A stretch of DNA of 64,000 bases from Shimia sp040370365 (GTDB lineage Bacteria; Pseudomonadota; Alphaproteobacteria; Rhodobacterales; Rhodobacteraceae). The notes below the pieces were generated by a model that saw nothing but the letters and a program-made list of their open reading frames with translations, searched no databases and was not told the origin of the DNA. Location of the stretch: the NCBI RefSeq assembly GCF_040370365.1, contig NZ_BAABWQ010000002.1, positions 124,001 through 188,000 on the forward strand, read 5' to 3'. This document shows positions 48,517-57,749 of this stretch, one piece after another. Numbering within the stretch: position 1 is the stretch's first letter; each line of letters opens with the position of its first letter. Position numbers and translations under genes: made by a program.

Positions 48517-49206
48517 ATGCCCGAAGCACCCATTGAGCTATATTATTGGCCCACACCCAACGGCTGGAAAATATCCATCGCTTTAGAAGAAATGCAGCTG
48601 CCGTACACAACGCACCTGATCGACATTGGAAAAGGCGATCAATTTGCAGAAAATTTTCTGAAAATTGCGCCAAATAACCGCATGCCCGCAATTGTTGATC
48701 CCAACGGGCCCGGCAAGTCACCCGTCAGCCTATTTGAAAGTGGTGCGATCCTTATGTATCTGTCGCGCAAAACCGGTCAGTTCATGGGCTCGACAACGCG
48801 TGATCAAATTGCTGTGGAAGAATGGCTGATGTGGCAAATGGGCGGGCTAGGTCCCATGGCTGGCCAAACCCACCATTTCCTAAAATACGCCCCAGAAGAC
48901 ATCGCTTACGCCAAAGACCGCTACCGCACAGAGACCGCACGCCTTTACGGCGTGTTGGATCGGCGCCTTGCGCAAACCGAATACGTCGCGGGGAACTTTT
49001 ACTCCATCGCAGATATTTCCATTTGGGGATGGGCATCTCTGTGGGAAGGGCAAGGACAAACCTTAGACGATAAACCTCATATGGCGCGGTGGCTCAAAAC
49101 ACTTTGGGATCGCCCTGCACTTAAACGGGGCCGCTCACTGCATGCACATCTGCGCGCTGATCGCTCCGACTCCTGGCTGCAAGCCGATCTCCCACCCAAT
49201 TCCTAG
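48517..49206 (+). CDS. Glutathione S-transferase family protein
   Basis: A 229-residue cytosolic GST of the YfcG/Ure2-like group. N-terminal thioredoxin-like domain (about 5-85) with IELYYWPTPNGWKISIALEE, NNRMPAIVD (cis-Pro) and SLFESGAILMYLSRKTGQ; C-terminal helical domain (about 95-210) with EWLMWQMGGLGPMAGQTHHFLKYAPE and the SIADISIWGW N-cap motif. The match to the YfcG group (disulfide reductase with glutathione) is good. The frame is open further upstream, but AGGAG lies 7 bp before ATG 48517. Confidence 0.9.
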   Translation: MPEAPIELYYWPTPNGWKISIALEEMQLPYTTHLIDIGKGDQFAENFLKIAPNNRMPAIVDPNGPGKSPVSLFESGAILMYLSRKTGQFMGSTTRDQIAVEEWLMWQMGGLGPMAGQTHHFLKYAPEDIAYAKDRYRTETARLYGVLDRRLAQTEYVAGNFYSIADISIWGWASLWEGQGQTLDDKPHMARWLKTLWDRPALKRGRSLHAHLRADRSDSWLQADLPPNS

Positions 49207-49267
49207 AGTCGCCCCGACTGGTCTAAGGAGAACTGAGCTGAAGCGGGGCTCTCTCTAGTCAGCCCGC

Positions 49268-49876
49268 TCAGTTCTTAGGATTATCGTCTTCGATGGCGTA
49301 GTCTTGAAAGATCTTGCCTTGCGTCATGAAGAAAATGAACACGGCCGCTGTCAGACCAAATGTCTTGAAGTAGACCCACGTGTCCGTCGTTTGTGTGCGC
49401 CAGATAATCTCGTTGAGTACCGCCAATCCAAGGAAGAAAAAGGTGAGCCGCTTTGTGAGCAACATCCAGCCTTCTTCCCGCAACGGCATCATCTCCTCCA
49501 TAACAAACTTCAAATAGCTCTGCCCACGCCACAAACCAATGCCTAACGCGCCGCCAAACAACAGATAAATCATGGTTGGTTTCATCTTGAAGAACCGCTC
49601 ATCGTTCAACCACACCGATAGACCGCCAAACACCACAACCAAAATCAGCGTCGCGATCTGCATCTTGCTGACCTTGCCCGTGAGCCTCCACAAGATTAAG
49701 GTCGTGAGGACAAGAAGCGGTACGAAACCAGCCGTTGCCACAATGAAGCCGTCATAACTGGTACCTGCGATGTCAAAACTCTGATCACGGATGCGCAGGT
49801 AAGCGATAAAGAACACAACGATTGGACCCAACTCCAAAGCCATTTTGAGCATGGGATTGATCTTCTTTTCAGTCAT
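49268..49876 (-). CDS. ispZ: Inner membrane septation protein A-like (IspZ/YciB)
   Basis: A 202-residue YciB/IspZ-family inner-membrane protein with five predicted helices. Family motifs GPIVVFFIAYLRI at the start, IWRLTGKVSKMQ, LNDERFFKMKPTMIYLLFG (about 88-107) and LNEIIWRTQTTDTWVYFK (about 152-169). Linked to envelope integrity and intracellular septation in Shigella. It is followed by the EamA gene in the upstream direction (12 bp between), so EamA and ispZ probably share a transcript. Confidence 0.9.
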   Translation of the reverse strand: MTEKKINPMLKMALELGPIVVFFIAYLRIRDQSFDIAGTSYDGFIVATAGFVPLLVLTTLILWRLTGKVSKMQIATLILVVVFGGLSVWLNDERFFKMKPTMIYLLFGGALGIGLWRGQSYLKFVMEEMMPLREEGWMLLTKRLTFFFLGLAVLNEIIWRTQTTDTWVYFKTFGLTAAVFIFFMTQGKIFQDYAIEDDNPKN

Positions 49877-49888
49877 CGCGCATTCCTT

Positions 49889-50791
49889 TTATCTTCCCAA
49901 CTCCACTATCACAGCGCCCGCAGCAATCAATGCCATCAATGCGATCCGACGTGGGCCAACTGTTTCTTTCAGTACCAACCAACCAATAAGTGCGGCGAAA
50001 ACCGGCGAAGTTTCTCGCAACACCGCCGCTTCCCCGACGTTCCCCAATCGCGTGGCCAACATAACAGAGCCAAAGCTGGCAAAAGCCACCAATCCACCTA
50101 CGAACCCACGCGTCATAAGCGGGCCTAAAGCAGGTGGCTTCGACATCGCGCGCCAGCGAAGCATTGCGATGACTGGAAACACAAGTCCATCAATGAAAAA
50201 GAACCATGCCAAGAAAGTGAATGGATCTGCGGTCGCGCGAATTCCATAGGCATCGTAGGTGGTATAGAGCGCAACAAAGAAGCCAGTGAACACCGCGATC
50301 ACCATGGCCGATACCAAAGTGTCACGACCCTCAGTCATAAAAAGCATATTGTATGCTGCGAGGCCCAAGATACCTGACATCAAAACAGCCACACCGAACC
50401 ATTGCAAGCCACTGAAGGTTTCCCCGAATATGAGGTACGCGCCAATCACCGCGAAAAAGGGGCCCGTACCGCGCACCACAGGATACACGACGGTAAATGA
50501 GCCCTTTGTATAAGCCCAGCTTTGTAGAAGTTTGTACCCAACATGGATGACAAACGCGCCTGCAAAAATGGGCCACATGTGCGGCTCAGGCCAAGGCACC
50601 ACAAACAACGCGAAGGGTGCGGCCATGACTCCATAGCTAAAGTCGATGGCTCCGCGCGACAGCCATGGATCGTGCCGTCCCTTTTGAAGAGCTCCGAAAA
50701 CCGCGTGTAAGAAAGCGGCTGAAAGCGCAAGGATCAGGGCAAGCTGATGCCCGGCATCTGTGCCCTCAAGCGATGTCAGCCACGCGCTCAT
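49889..50791 (-). CDS. EamA/DMT-family transporter
   Basis: A 300-residue ten-helix transporter of the drug/metabolite family with two EamA repeats. LSAAFLHAVFGALQKG opens the first repeat, LLQSWAYTKGSFTVVYPVVRGTGP is characteristic, and LGNVGEAAVLRETSPVFAALIGWLVLKE ends the second. ATG 50791 is used; a GTG nine codons upstream is possible. Substrate unknown. Upstream of ispZ, 12 bp apart, and downstream of ftsY on the same strand. Confidence 0.87.
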   Translation of the reverse strand: MSAWLTSLEGTDAGHQLALILALSAAFLHAVFGALQKGRHDPWLSRGAIDFSYGVMAAPFALFVVPWPEPHMWPIFAGAFVIHVGYKLLQSWAYTKGSFTVVYPVVRGTGPFFAVIGAYLIFGETFSGLQWFGVAVLMSGILGLAAYNMLFMTEGRDTLVSAMVIAVFTGFFVALYTTYDAYGIRATADPFTFLAWFFFIDGLVFPVIAMLRWRAMSKPPALGPLMTRGFVGGLVAFASFGSVMLATRLGNVGEAAVLRETSPVFAALIGWLVLKETVGPRRIALMALIAAGAVIVELGR

Positions 50792-50870
50792 AAACCGCGG
50801 CTTTGAATTTGGCGACACAAATCGTCGGTCACCAGAAGTCGCACAGCGAAGTTACACAACGCACAAAAAA

Positions 50871-51956
50871 TCAGGATTTCCCCATGCCGATCAGCGCCGT
50901 AGCAAATTCTTCGGGGTCAAATGCTTGCAGGTCATCAATCTGTTCACCAACGCCAATCGCATGGATGGGAAGCCCAAACTTGTCGGCCAAAGAAACCAAG
51001 ATGCCACCTTTGGCCGTGCCATCCAATTTTGTCATTACCAAGCCACTCACATCGGCGAGTTTCTGAAAGGTCTCGACTTGATTGATCGCGTTTTGACCTG
51101 TTGTAGCATCCAAAACCAACAGAGTGTTGTGTGGCGCGTCCGGATCTTTCTTACGGATCACCCGCACAATTTTGGAAAGCTCTTCCATCAAATCTTGTCG
51201 ATTTTGCAACCGACCGGCCGTATCAATCATCAGAAGGTCTGCACCATTTGCCTCAGCTTGGCTCATCGCATCAAAAGCCAGGCTGGCGGGATCAGAGCCC
51301 TCAGGTGCAGTCAATACCGGCACCCCTGCCCGATCCCCCCAGACTTGAAGTTGCTCGACAGCCGCCGCACGAAAGGTGTCTCCAGCGGCAATCACCACCG
51401 ATTTTCCTGCGCCTTTGAACTGGCTGGCCAGTTTGCCAATCGTCGTGGTTTTGCCAGCCCCATTTACACCGACGATCAACACAACCTGTGGCTTAGATGG
51501 GTAAAGCGGCAGTGGCCGCGCAACCGTTTCCATGATGCGTGCAACTTCGCCTGCCAAGAGGCCTTTGATTTCATCTGTAGAGACCCGTTTCCCCATGCGC
51601 CCTTCAGCGATATTGGCAGTCACCCGCAAGGCCGTATCAACGCCCATGTCGGAGGCAATCAACAGCTCTTCAAGTTGCTCCAACATGTCGTCATCTAAAA
51701 CGCGCTTGACGACCGCCTCACTTGCCTGGCCCGTCAAGCGCGATAGCAACCCAGGTTTAGACGCCGGAGGCTGCACCTCTGGTTCGGTATGTGTTGCTGC
51801 AGGTACAGCAGCCTCAACTGTTTCTGTTGCAGTGATCGGCGCAGTTTCGGAGACCGGTTCGGTTTCACCGCCATCTTCTATGATGGCATCCAATCCTTCT
51901 TCCAATTTGGTGGAAGACTTGAACAACCGGTCCTTGAGCTTAGAAAAAAACGCCAT
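50871..51956 (-). CDS. ftsY: Signal recognition particle receptor FtsY
   Basis: A 361-residue SRP-receptor GTPase that docks ribosome-nascent-chain complexes at the membrane. Short acidic A region (about 15-75), N domain helices (about 80-150) and G domain with GVNGAGKTTTIGKLA (G1), DTFRAAAVEQLQVW, DTAGRLQNRQDLM (G3) and TKLDGTAKGG (G4). ATG 51956 has GGAGG 5 bp upstream. Length is normal for alphaproteobacteria. Confidence 0.96.
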   Translation of the reverse strand: MAFFSKLKDRLFKSSTKLEEGLDAIIEDGGETEPVSETAPITATETVEAAVPAATHTEPEVQPPASKPGLLSRLTGQASEAVVKRVLDDDMLEQLEELLIASDMGVDTALRVTANIAEGRMGKRVSTDEIKGLLAGEVARIMETVARPLPLYPSKPQVVLIVGVNGAGKTTTIGKLASQFKGAGKSVVIAAGDTFRAAAVEQLQVWGDRAGVPVLTAPEGSDPASLAFDAMSQAEANGADLLMIDTAGRLQNRQDLMEELSKIVRVIRKKDPDAPHNTLLVLDATTGQNAINQVETFQKLADVSGLVMTKLDGTAKGGILVSLADKFGLPIHAIGVGEQIDDLQAFDPEEFATALIGMGKS

Positions 51957-52004
51957 TGTGGCCTCCGAACATGTTGCCACTCAGTTAGTCCTAATTGACA
52001 GAAT

Positions 52005-52679
52005 TTAAAAGAGCGGCGTGTACCAGCCAACACCGGACACAATCAAAAACTGACCAACAAAGTACAAACACCAAAGCGCGATTGAAACCAGCCTCTGTTG
52101 CGGTGCATCCGCCGCCATACGAAACAGTTGCATCGCCAACAGCGTATCAGACGCCATGAACATCAAAGCCCCCGTCACCACAAGCGCATTTGATGAGACC
52201 CCCAAAGCTGTCGCCCCCATCAATGAAATCAGCACCACATAGACACGCACCGGCCACTTCAAACGACCGGTGTACGGACGCAACCAGAACTCAGTGGATA
52301 GGGCAAACACTGCTAAGCTGATCAGGATTACAGGATCAGCCAATGCACCGTCGGAACGCTGCCAAAAAAACAGCGCGTAAACGATATGTGCCAATGCAAA
52401 TGAAACCAATCCCGCTAAAAATGCCCTTTCGCCGTTGCGAGACAAGGCAAAGTCGCCAAATGCTGAAAGGACGAGAGCAAGCACCACAGCGCCGGATCCA
52501 AAACTAATAGCAACCGCTACCGCAAAAGCAGACATAGGAATTAATTTGACGATTGTTTTTAGTGGGCTTGCAGAGCGATGGCAAAAGAAGACCGCATAGG
52601 CCAACCCCGCGATAAATCCGAAAATTAAGATGCCCAAGCGAATGCCTTGGCGCAGGGCGATTTCTTCGACAATGCTCAT
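52005..52679 (-). CDS. YhhN/lysoplasmalogenase family membrane protein
   Basis: A 224-residue protein with eight predicted helices, YhhN (TMEM86) family; members hydrolyse the vinyl-ether bond of lysoplasmalogen. Conserved acidic positions are in AFGDFALS (about 94-101) and FMASDTLLAMQLF (about 174-186). ATG 52679 has GAGGGA before it. It lies just before ftsY's neighbourhood on the same strand and directly downstream of the RNase P RNA gene. Confidence 0.82.
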   Translation of the reverse strand: MSIVEEIALRQGIRLGILIFGFIAGLAYAVFFCHRSASPLKTIVKLIPMSAFAVAVAISFGSGAVVLALVLSAFGDFALSRNGERAFLAGLVSFALAHIVYALFFWQRSDGALADPVILISLAVFALSTEFWLRPYTGRLKWPVRVYVVLISLMGATALGVSSNALVVTGALMFMASDTLLAMQLFRMAADAPQQRLVSIALWCLYFVGQFLIVSGVGWYTPLF

Positions 52680-52740
52680 AGTTCCCTCTTTGGTTTTCCG
52701 GCATCTCAACAGCCTGGTGTCTACCAAACTAAGTGATATA

Positions 52741-53121
52741 CGCACAGAGGGCCTATAAGCCGGATTCTGTCTCCTGAGTTACCTCAGGTAGATGACCATT
52801 CATCTAGGGCGCCTGTTACCAGACGCCTCCAGCTGCCAACCCGGACCTGCTCGGGGCAAGACACCCCTGTGCTTGCGCACGCGCGATCCCTATTTGGCAT
52901 TGCTCCTGGTGGGGCTTGCCGTGCCGCTTCTGTTGCCAGCCGCGCGGTGGGCTCTTACCCCACCGTTTCACCTTTACCCCGATGAATCGGGGCAGTCTGT
53001 TCTCTGTGGCGCTTTCCCTCGGGTTGCCCCGGCCGGGCGTTACCCGGCACCATTGTCTTGTGGAGTCCGGACTTTCCTCGCGGGCTTACGCCCCCGCGGC
53101 CATCCAGCCCTCTGTGCAAGC
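52741..53121 (-). ncRNA. rnpB: RNase P RNA, bacterial class A
   Basis: The catalytic RNA that trims tRNA 5' ends. On the minus strand GCACAGAGGGC at the 5' end pairs with GCCCTCTGTGC at the 3' end (helix P1). The universal GAGGAAAGTCCGGACTCC core follows near the start, AGGGAAAGCGCCACAGA and GGTAAGAGCCCACCG in the middle, and AGACAGAATCCGGCTTATAG at the end. The ends are placed from P1 and may be off by a few bases. Confidence 0.95.
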
Positions 53122-53221
53122 GGACGTTTAGGGGGTTGCATGGGTGCCGTCAATTGCTGAGCCACGCGCGCACCGCGTCCAAACGCGGCACGCAGTACGT
53201 TTTAGCTCGGAAGCAGCGAGT

Positions 53222-53878
53222 CTAGGAGCTCTGTGCCAAACGCACTGCGATACGTGCATCTTCAGCGTCAATAGGACCGGTCGCCCAAGGACGAAATCGG
53301 GCCCGAAATGCCTCCAAACAATTTGGGTGGGTGACGTCATAACCAAAGCGTGCAGCCGCCTCAGCCCAGTCCCCTGTCGCAGGCGCCTCGTCAGGCCAAA
53401 CCGCTAAACCCTGTTGCGCAAGACGGCGCCAATCAAATCGTGGCCCTGGGTCAATTTTGCGACCCGGTGACATATCCGAATGCCCAATCACGCATTTTGG
53501 TGACAAGCCCCAGCGCGTCATCATTTCCGGCAACAAACGCTCAAGCGCACTCATCTGTGCTTCAGCAAAAGGATGATCACCACGGTTTGAGAGTTCGATG
53601 CCAAGACTGCGCGAATTGACGTCGTTGTATCCTTTCCACTGCCCAACACCTGCGTGCCAAGCGCGTTTCTCCTCAGCCACAAGCTGGGTAATGTGACCAA
53701 GTTCACAAATCACATAGTGAGCCGAAACTTCCGCCTTGGGGTTGCACAACCAATCAATCGCGGCCTGCGCGCTGTCCATGGCGGTGTAGTGGATTAAAAT
53801 CAGCGTAGGTCGCAACCCGTCACGCCGATCACCAAAGTTGGGGGACGGACGCTGTGTGATCTCAGGCAAGTTTCCCAA
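53222..53878 (-). CDS. N-acetylmuramoyl-L-alanine amidase (AmpD-type)
   Basis: A 218-residue Amidase_2 protein cleaving the bond between N-acetylmuramic acid (or anhydroMurNAc) and L-alanine, in cell-wall recycling if cytoplasmic. Zinc ligands: His in LILIHYTAM (about 30), His in GHSDMSPGRKIDPGPRFDW (about 138) and the Asp of that motif (about 148); HAGVGQWKGYNDVNSRSLGIEL is the substrate block. No signal peptide is seen. It begins with TTG 53878, 3 bp after the stop of the Excalibur lipoprotein gene, so both are co-transcribed. Confidence 0.88.
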   Translation of the reverse strand: MGNLPEITQRPSPNFGDRRDGLRPTLILIHYTAMDSAQAAIDWLCNPKAEVSAHYVICELGHITQLVAEEKRAWHAGVGQWKGYNDVNSRSLGIELSNRGDHPFAEAQMSALERLLPEMMTRWGLSPKCVIGHSDMSPGRKIDPGPRFDWRRLAQQGLAVWPDEAPATGDWAEAAARFGYDVTHPNCLEAFRARFRPWATGPIDAEDARIAVRLAQSS

Positions 53879-53881
53879 GTG

Positions 53882-54709
53882 TTATTGCCCAGCAGCCTTA
53901 CGAAACGGGCTGGGATCCCATTGACAAGCATAGCCATCGCCGTCCGGGTCAACGCCTAAGCGGTCGTTCTTTGGGCCACCTTTTTCAAGAAAGGCAAGCT
54001 GTGCTGCCTCATCACTGCCCAAGCGGGCACAGGCTTTGTCAAAACGCGCAGCACCGCCAAGACCAAGACGGTTATACATTTTGGTCCCACGCGGATGGTT
54101 GGTTTGCAAAGCATAAGCGACAATGTTGGGGCCTTGCGTACCGGTACGTTTGGGCACTGCTGTAGGCTCTATCACCGTATAACTTGCCTTGTTTTGCGCG
54201 CGCCTCGCAGCATCGGCCTCAATTGAGCGACGTTCACCGACTGCGGCGAAGTCATTCTCATCCGAAATCCCCGGATTGGAAAAGACTTGCGGTGCTGGAT
54301 TTGAAGGGCTCGCCTCAAGCGGCAACACACCGGAATTCACTGAAGCCGCTGACAGCGCGGCAGAGGTTTCCTGAGCAATGGCGGACGCCTCACTGTTCAC
54401 AGAAGAGTTCGCAATGCCGGTCTGTGTTGGAGGGGACGCCGCCGCCGTAGTCACCAAAGGAGTTGCGGCCACATCTGGTGCAGCTTGGACCTGAACCCGA
54501 GCGACCTGCGGCGCTTCAGGAATGGTTTCTTGGGACACGGCCAGAGGGGAAGGTATCGGGCTGCTACTGTTTGCCGTTCCCACCTGCGCACGAGCCTCTG
54601 GAGAGAGGTTCGCATTGTCAAATCCTACACCCGCCGCGCTGTCTGGAATGCGCGGCTGGCATGCTGTCAGCGCCACAAGGGCGCAGAGTGCACCAAATGT
54701 CCGTATCAT
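53882..54709 (-). CDS. Lipoprotein with Excalibur calcium-binding domain
   Basis: A 275-residue predicted lipoprotein: signal MIRTFGALCALVALTAC with lipobox LTAC (Cys17). A long low-complexity Ala/Ser/Pro/Thr linker (about 25-180) leads to a C-terminal Excalibur domain ending GVDPDGDGYACQWDPSPFRKA, with the DxDxDGxxC pattern thought to bind calcium. It probably sits in the periplasm at a membrane. Located 35 bp after gatA and before the amidase on the same strand. Function unknown; Excalibur domains accompany cell-wall or secreted nucleases. Confidence 0.82.
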   Translation of the reverse strand: MIRTFGALCALVALTACQPRIPDSAAGVGFDNANLSPEARAQVGTANSSSPIPSPLAVSQETIPEAPQVARVQVQAAPDVAATPLVTTAAASPPTQTGIANSSVNSEASAIAQETSAALSAASVNSGVLPLEASPSNPAPQVFSNPGISDENDFAAVGERRSIEADAARRAQNKASYTVIEPTAVPKRTGTQGPNIVAYALQTNHPRGTKMYNRLGLGGAARFDKACARLGSDEAAQLAFLEKGGPKNDRLGVDPDGDGYACQWDPSPFRKAAGQ

Positions 54710-54744
54710 GTTCTGCTCTGCCTGCTTTGTGCTTAGCAGCAGCT

Positions 54745-56232
54745 TTACCACCATTTACCTGGTTTGGCCACAAATCCGGCGGCCTGCTCCAATGCATAAG
54801 CGGTGTTCAGCAGATCACCTTCTTCCCATGGGCGTCCTATCAACTGAAGACCCAATGGCAGACCTTGGGCATTCAAACCTGTTGGAACAGCCACGCCCGG
54901 CAATCCAGCAAGGTTTACGGTCACCGTGAACACATCATTGAGGTACATTTGGATTGGGTCCGCATCCGACATTTCACCGAGACCAAAGGCCGCAGAGGGT
55001 GTGGCAGGGGTAAGGATAGCATCGACGCCTTGCGCAAAGACATTCTCGAAATCTTGCTTGATCAAGGTCCGAACACGACGGGCACGGTTATAGTAGGCAT
55101 CATAAAAACCTGCGGACAACACATAGGTGCCCACCATCACACGGCGTTGTACTTCGTGACCAAAACCTTCAGCCCGAGTCTTTTCGTACATCTCTGTGAT
55201 GCCGTCACCCGCCGCCAATGTCGCGCGGTGGCCGTAGCGTACGCCGTCATAGCGCGCGAGGTTAGACGAGGCTTCTGCCGGCGCGATAACGTAGTAGGCT
55301 GGCAATGCATATTTGGTATGCGGCAAAGAGATGTCGACGATTTCCGCCCCTGCGGCTTTGAGCATCTCAATACCGTCAGCCCAGAGTTTCTCGATCTCAG
55401 CAGGCATACCATCAATGCGGTACTCGTTTGGAATGCCAATTTTTTTTCCGCGAATGTCACCGGTCAGCATCGCTTCAAAGTTCGGCACAGCAAGTTCAAC
55501 GGAGGTGCTGTCCTTGGCGTCGTACCCACACATTGTTTCCAACATGATGGCGGCATCGCGCACGTCTTTGGTCATCGGCCCTGCCTGATCAAGCGAGCTG
55601 GCAAATGCAACTACACCCCAACGGGAACACCGACCATAGGTTGGTTTGATGCCTGTGATACCTGTGAAGGCGGCAGGCTGACGGATCGAGCCGCCGGTGT
55701 CTGTGCCGGTCGCCGCAAGACAGAGATCTGCCGCAACAGCTGACGCCGATCCGCCAGACGATCCGCCGGGCGTCAGTGCGGCCTCATCATTGCCGCGACG
55801 CCACGGGTTCACCGCATTGCCGTACACGGAAGTCTCGTTGGAAGAACCCATTGCGAATTCATCCATGTTGAGTTTGCCCAACATAACGGCGCCCGCGTCT
55901 TGGAGCTGCTGCGAGACCGTGGACTCATATTCTGGTTTAAAGCCTTCAAGAATGCCGCTCGCCGCTTGGCTGGCCACGCCTTTGGTACAAAACAGGTCTT
56001 TGATGCCAATCGGCAGGCCACACATATCCGGCGCATCGCCCTCAGCAATCCGCGCATCCGCAGCCTTGGCGCGCTCCAGAGCGATCTCAGGTGTTTTATG
56101 AACAAAAGCGTTCAGAGCGTCTGCGTCGTCAATCGCTTTTAAGAACGCCTGGGTCAACTCCACAGAGCTGACATCACCCTCGCGCAGCTTATCACGGGCT
56201 TCCGCTAAGGTAAGTTTGGTCAATTCGGTCAT
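54745..56232 (-). CDS. gatA: Glu-tRNA(Gln)/Asp-tRNA(Asn) amidotransferase subunit A
   Basis: A 495-residue amidase-signature subunit of the GatCAB complex, which amidates mischarged Glu-tRNA(Gln) or Asp-tRNA(Asn). Catalytic triad Lys in GLPIGIKDLFCTKG (about 78), cis-Ser in TPGGSSGGSASAVAA and Ser in TGTDTGGSIRQPAAF (about 178). ATG 56232 is chosen over the longer start since AGAGGCG precedes it and the family start MTELTKLTLAEAR is there. gatC lies upstream by 60 bp; gatB is not in the window. Confidence 0.96.
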   Translation of the reverse strand: MTELTKLTLAEARDKLREGDVSSVELTQAFLKAIDDADALNAFVHKTPEIALERAKAADARIAEGDAPDMCGLPIGIKDLFCTKGVASQAASGILEGFKPEYESTVSQQLQDAGAVMLGKLNMDEFAMGSSNETSVYGNAVNPWRRGNDEAALTPGGSSGGSASAVAADLCLAATGTDTGGSIRQPAAFTGITGIKPTYGRCSRWGVVAFASSLDQAGPMTKDVRDAAIMLETMCGYDAKDSTSVELAVPNFEAMLTGDIRGKKIGIPNEYRIDGMPAEIEKLWADGIEMLKAAGAEIVDISLPHTKYALPAYYVIAPAEASSNLARYDGVRYGHRATLAAGDGITEMYEKTRAEGFGHEVQRRVMVGTYVLSAGFYDAYYNRARRVRTLIKQDFENVFAQGVDAILTPATPSAAFGLGEMSDADPIQMYLNDVFTVTVNLAGLPGVAVPTGLNAQGLPLGLQLIGRPWEEGDLLNTAYALEQAAGFVAKPGKWW

Positions 56233-56292
56233 ATCGGTCGCCTCTCTTTGGGGCAAAAACTCAGGTTTGAAGGATCAACGGGCGAGGCCGGA

Positions 56293-56580
56293 TCACTCCA
56301 CCACTTTGGGCACGGCGAAGAAGCCTTCGCGGGCATCCGGGGCGTTTTTCAGGATTTTGCTCTGCTGATCCCCATCGGTTACCACGTCCTCGCGACGTTT
56401 CAGACGCATGGCGGTCACAGAAACCATCGGTTCCACACCTTCGACATCCACTTCGTTGAGTTGTTCGATGAAGCCAAGCACAGCATTGAACTCCTGCGCC
56501 AACGCGGGCAGGGCCTCGTCTTCAACCTTGATCCGGGCCAGTTTGGCCACTTTGGCGGCAGTGCTTTCATCAATCGACAT
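56293..56580 (-). CDS. gatC: GatCAB amidotransferase subunit C
   Basis: A 95-residue GatC, the small subunit that clasps GatA and GatB. Pattern MSIDESTAAKVAKLARIKVEDEALP and FNAVLGFIEQLNEVDVEGVEP is typical. ATG 56580 is preferred over TTG 56586 by the family start. Followed by gatA in the same operon. Confidence 0.94.
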   Translation of the reverse strand: MSIDESTAAKVAKLARIKVEDEALPALAQEFNAVLGFIEQLNEVDVEGVEPMVSVTAMRLKRREDVVTDGDQQSKILKNAPDAREGFFAVPKVVE

Positions 56581-56731
56581 GGGCAAGACTCTTTCGTTGC
56601 AGATGTGCCATCAGCCTTTAGCGCGCAGGCCGCAGCGGTGCAAGCGCTTGCCCGGTCTGCGGTGACAGGAACCGCGCACCGATACCAATAATCAAGCATG
56701 CTCTTACGTGCCTTGAGAACGGTTCGACGCC

Positions 56732-56965
56732 TTGCCTTACGCTTTGATTGTCTCAGATGGCTGCACAAAGAAAAAAATAGCAGCGTGGCGCCAATCGCCC
56801 AAAGCCACGTCAGCGACCAAGAGTACCGGTTTGCTGCACACATACCGAGCACGACTGGCCCCGCGTCTGGCACTGCAGCCCGGCGCATTGCATACGATTG
56901 AAATAGGAAACGACCCAGAAAACCGAAGCCAGCACTTCACAAGAGCCATCACCGGTTTGGGCTGA
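56732..56965 (+). CDS. Possible small hypothetical protein
   Basis: A 77-residue frame starting with TTG, between gatC and the UPF0173 gene. Codon use looks somewhat like coding sequence and it ends 77 bp before the next gene. No domain recognised and no good ribosome site; other frames here also stay open, so this is weak. Confidence 0.25.
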   Translation: MPYALIVSDGCTKKKIAAWRQSPKATSATKSTGLLHTYRARLAPRLALQPGALHTIEIGNDPENRSQHFTRAITGLG

Positions 56966-57042
56966 TCCATCACATTTTCTCAAATCGGCTTCTAATGGGG
57001 CTATGGCGTGCTAGTCTTTAAGGAAACGAAGGGAGTGACAGT

Positions 57043-57738
57043 ATGAAAATCATCTGGCTTGGGCACGGTTCGTTTCGCATTGAGACCGGCGAGCTCGTGT
57101 TACTTATAGACCCCTGGCTGACTGGCAACCCAATGCTGCGTGAAGATCAACATGCTGCTGCCGTGTCCGGCGCAACGCATCTCATCCTGACCCACGCGCA
57201 TTTTGACCACGTGGCCGACATACTGCCTTTGGCGCGCAAAATGTCCTGCCCGATTGTGGGCCAATACGACCTCATGTCTTATTGGAGTGAATACGAGAAC
57301 CAAGATACGGTTGGCTTCAACAAAGGCGGAACCGTACACTTGGGGGATAGCGTATCCCTTAGCATGGTACCTGCTTCGCACAGCTCGACCTTTGGAACAG
57401 CGGATGGCCCCAAAGCCGCAGGTTCCGAGGTCGGCTACATGCTAAAAGCAGAAGGTCACACGATCTACATCTCCGGTGACACCGATATCATGGCTGATAT
57501 GGAGTGGATGGGTGACTTCTACAAACCCGACGTTGGCATCCTATCCGCGGGCGGACACTTCACTATGGACATGACGGCTGCAGCCTATGCAGCGAAACGC
57601 TACTTTGACTTCAAGAGCCTCATTCCTTGCCACTACAGAACATTTCCGATTCTCGAACAAACCGCAGAGGCCCTGCGCGTTGGCTTGCCTGATGTCGACA
57701 TCATTGAACCCGAAGTGTTGCGGGCAATCGTCATTTGA
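57043..57738 (+). CDS. UPF0173 metal-dependent hydrolase
   Basis: A 231-residue metallo-beta-lactamase-fold protein of the UlaG/UPF0173 group. Metal ligands: LTHAHFDHVAD (about 49-59; HxHxDH), His in VPASHSST (about 111), Asp in YISGDTDIM (about 150) and His in IPCHYRTFP (near 197). GAAGGGAG lies before ATG 57043. Usual length. Substrate is unknown; convergent with tadA. Confidence 0.92.
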   Translation: MKIIWLGHGSFRIETGELVLLIDPWLTGNPMLREDQHAAAVSGATHLILTHAHFDHVADILPLARKMSCPIVGQYDLMSYWSEYENQDTVGFNKGGTVHLGDSVSLSMVPASHSSTFGTADGPKAAGSEVGYMLKAEGHTIYISGDTDIMADMEWMGDFYKPDVGILSAGGHFTMDMTAAAYAAKRYFDFKSLIPCHYRTFPILEQTAEALRVGLPDVDIIEPEVLRAIVI

Positions 57739-57749
57739 ACGCAGGCGCA

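Noticed and set aside
52792..53160. 122-codon plus-strand frame at 53 kb
   Set aside because: It lies within the RNase P RNA gene; structural RNA often leaves open frames.
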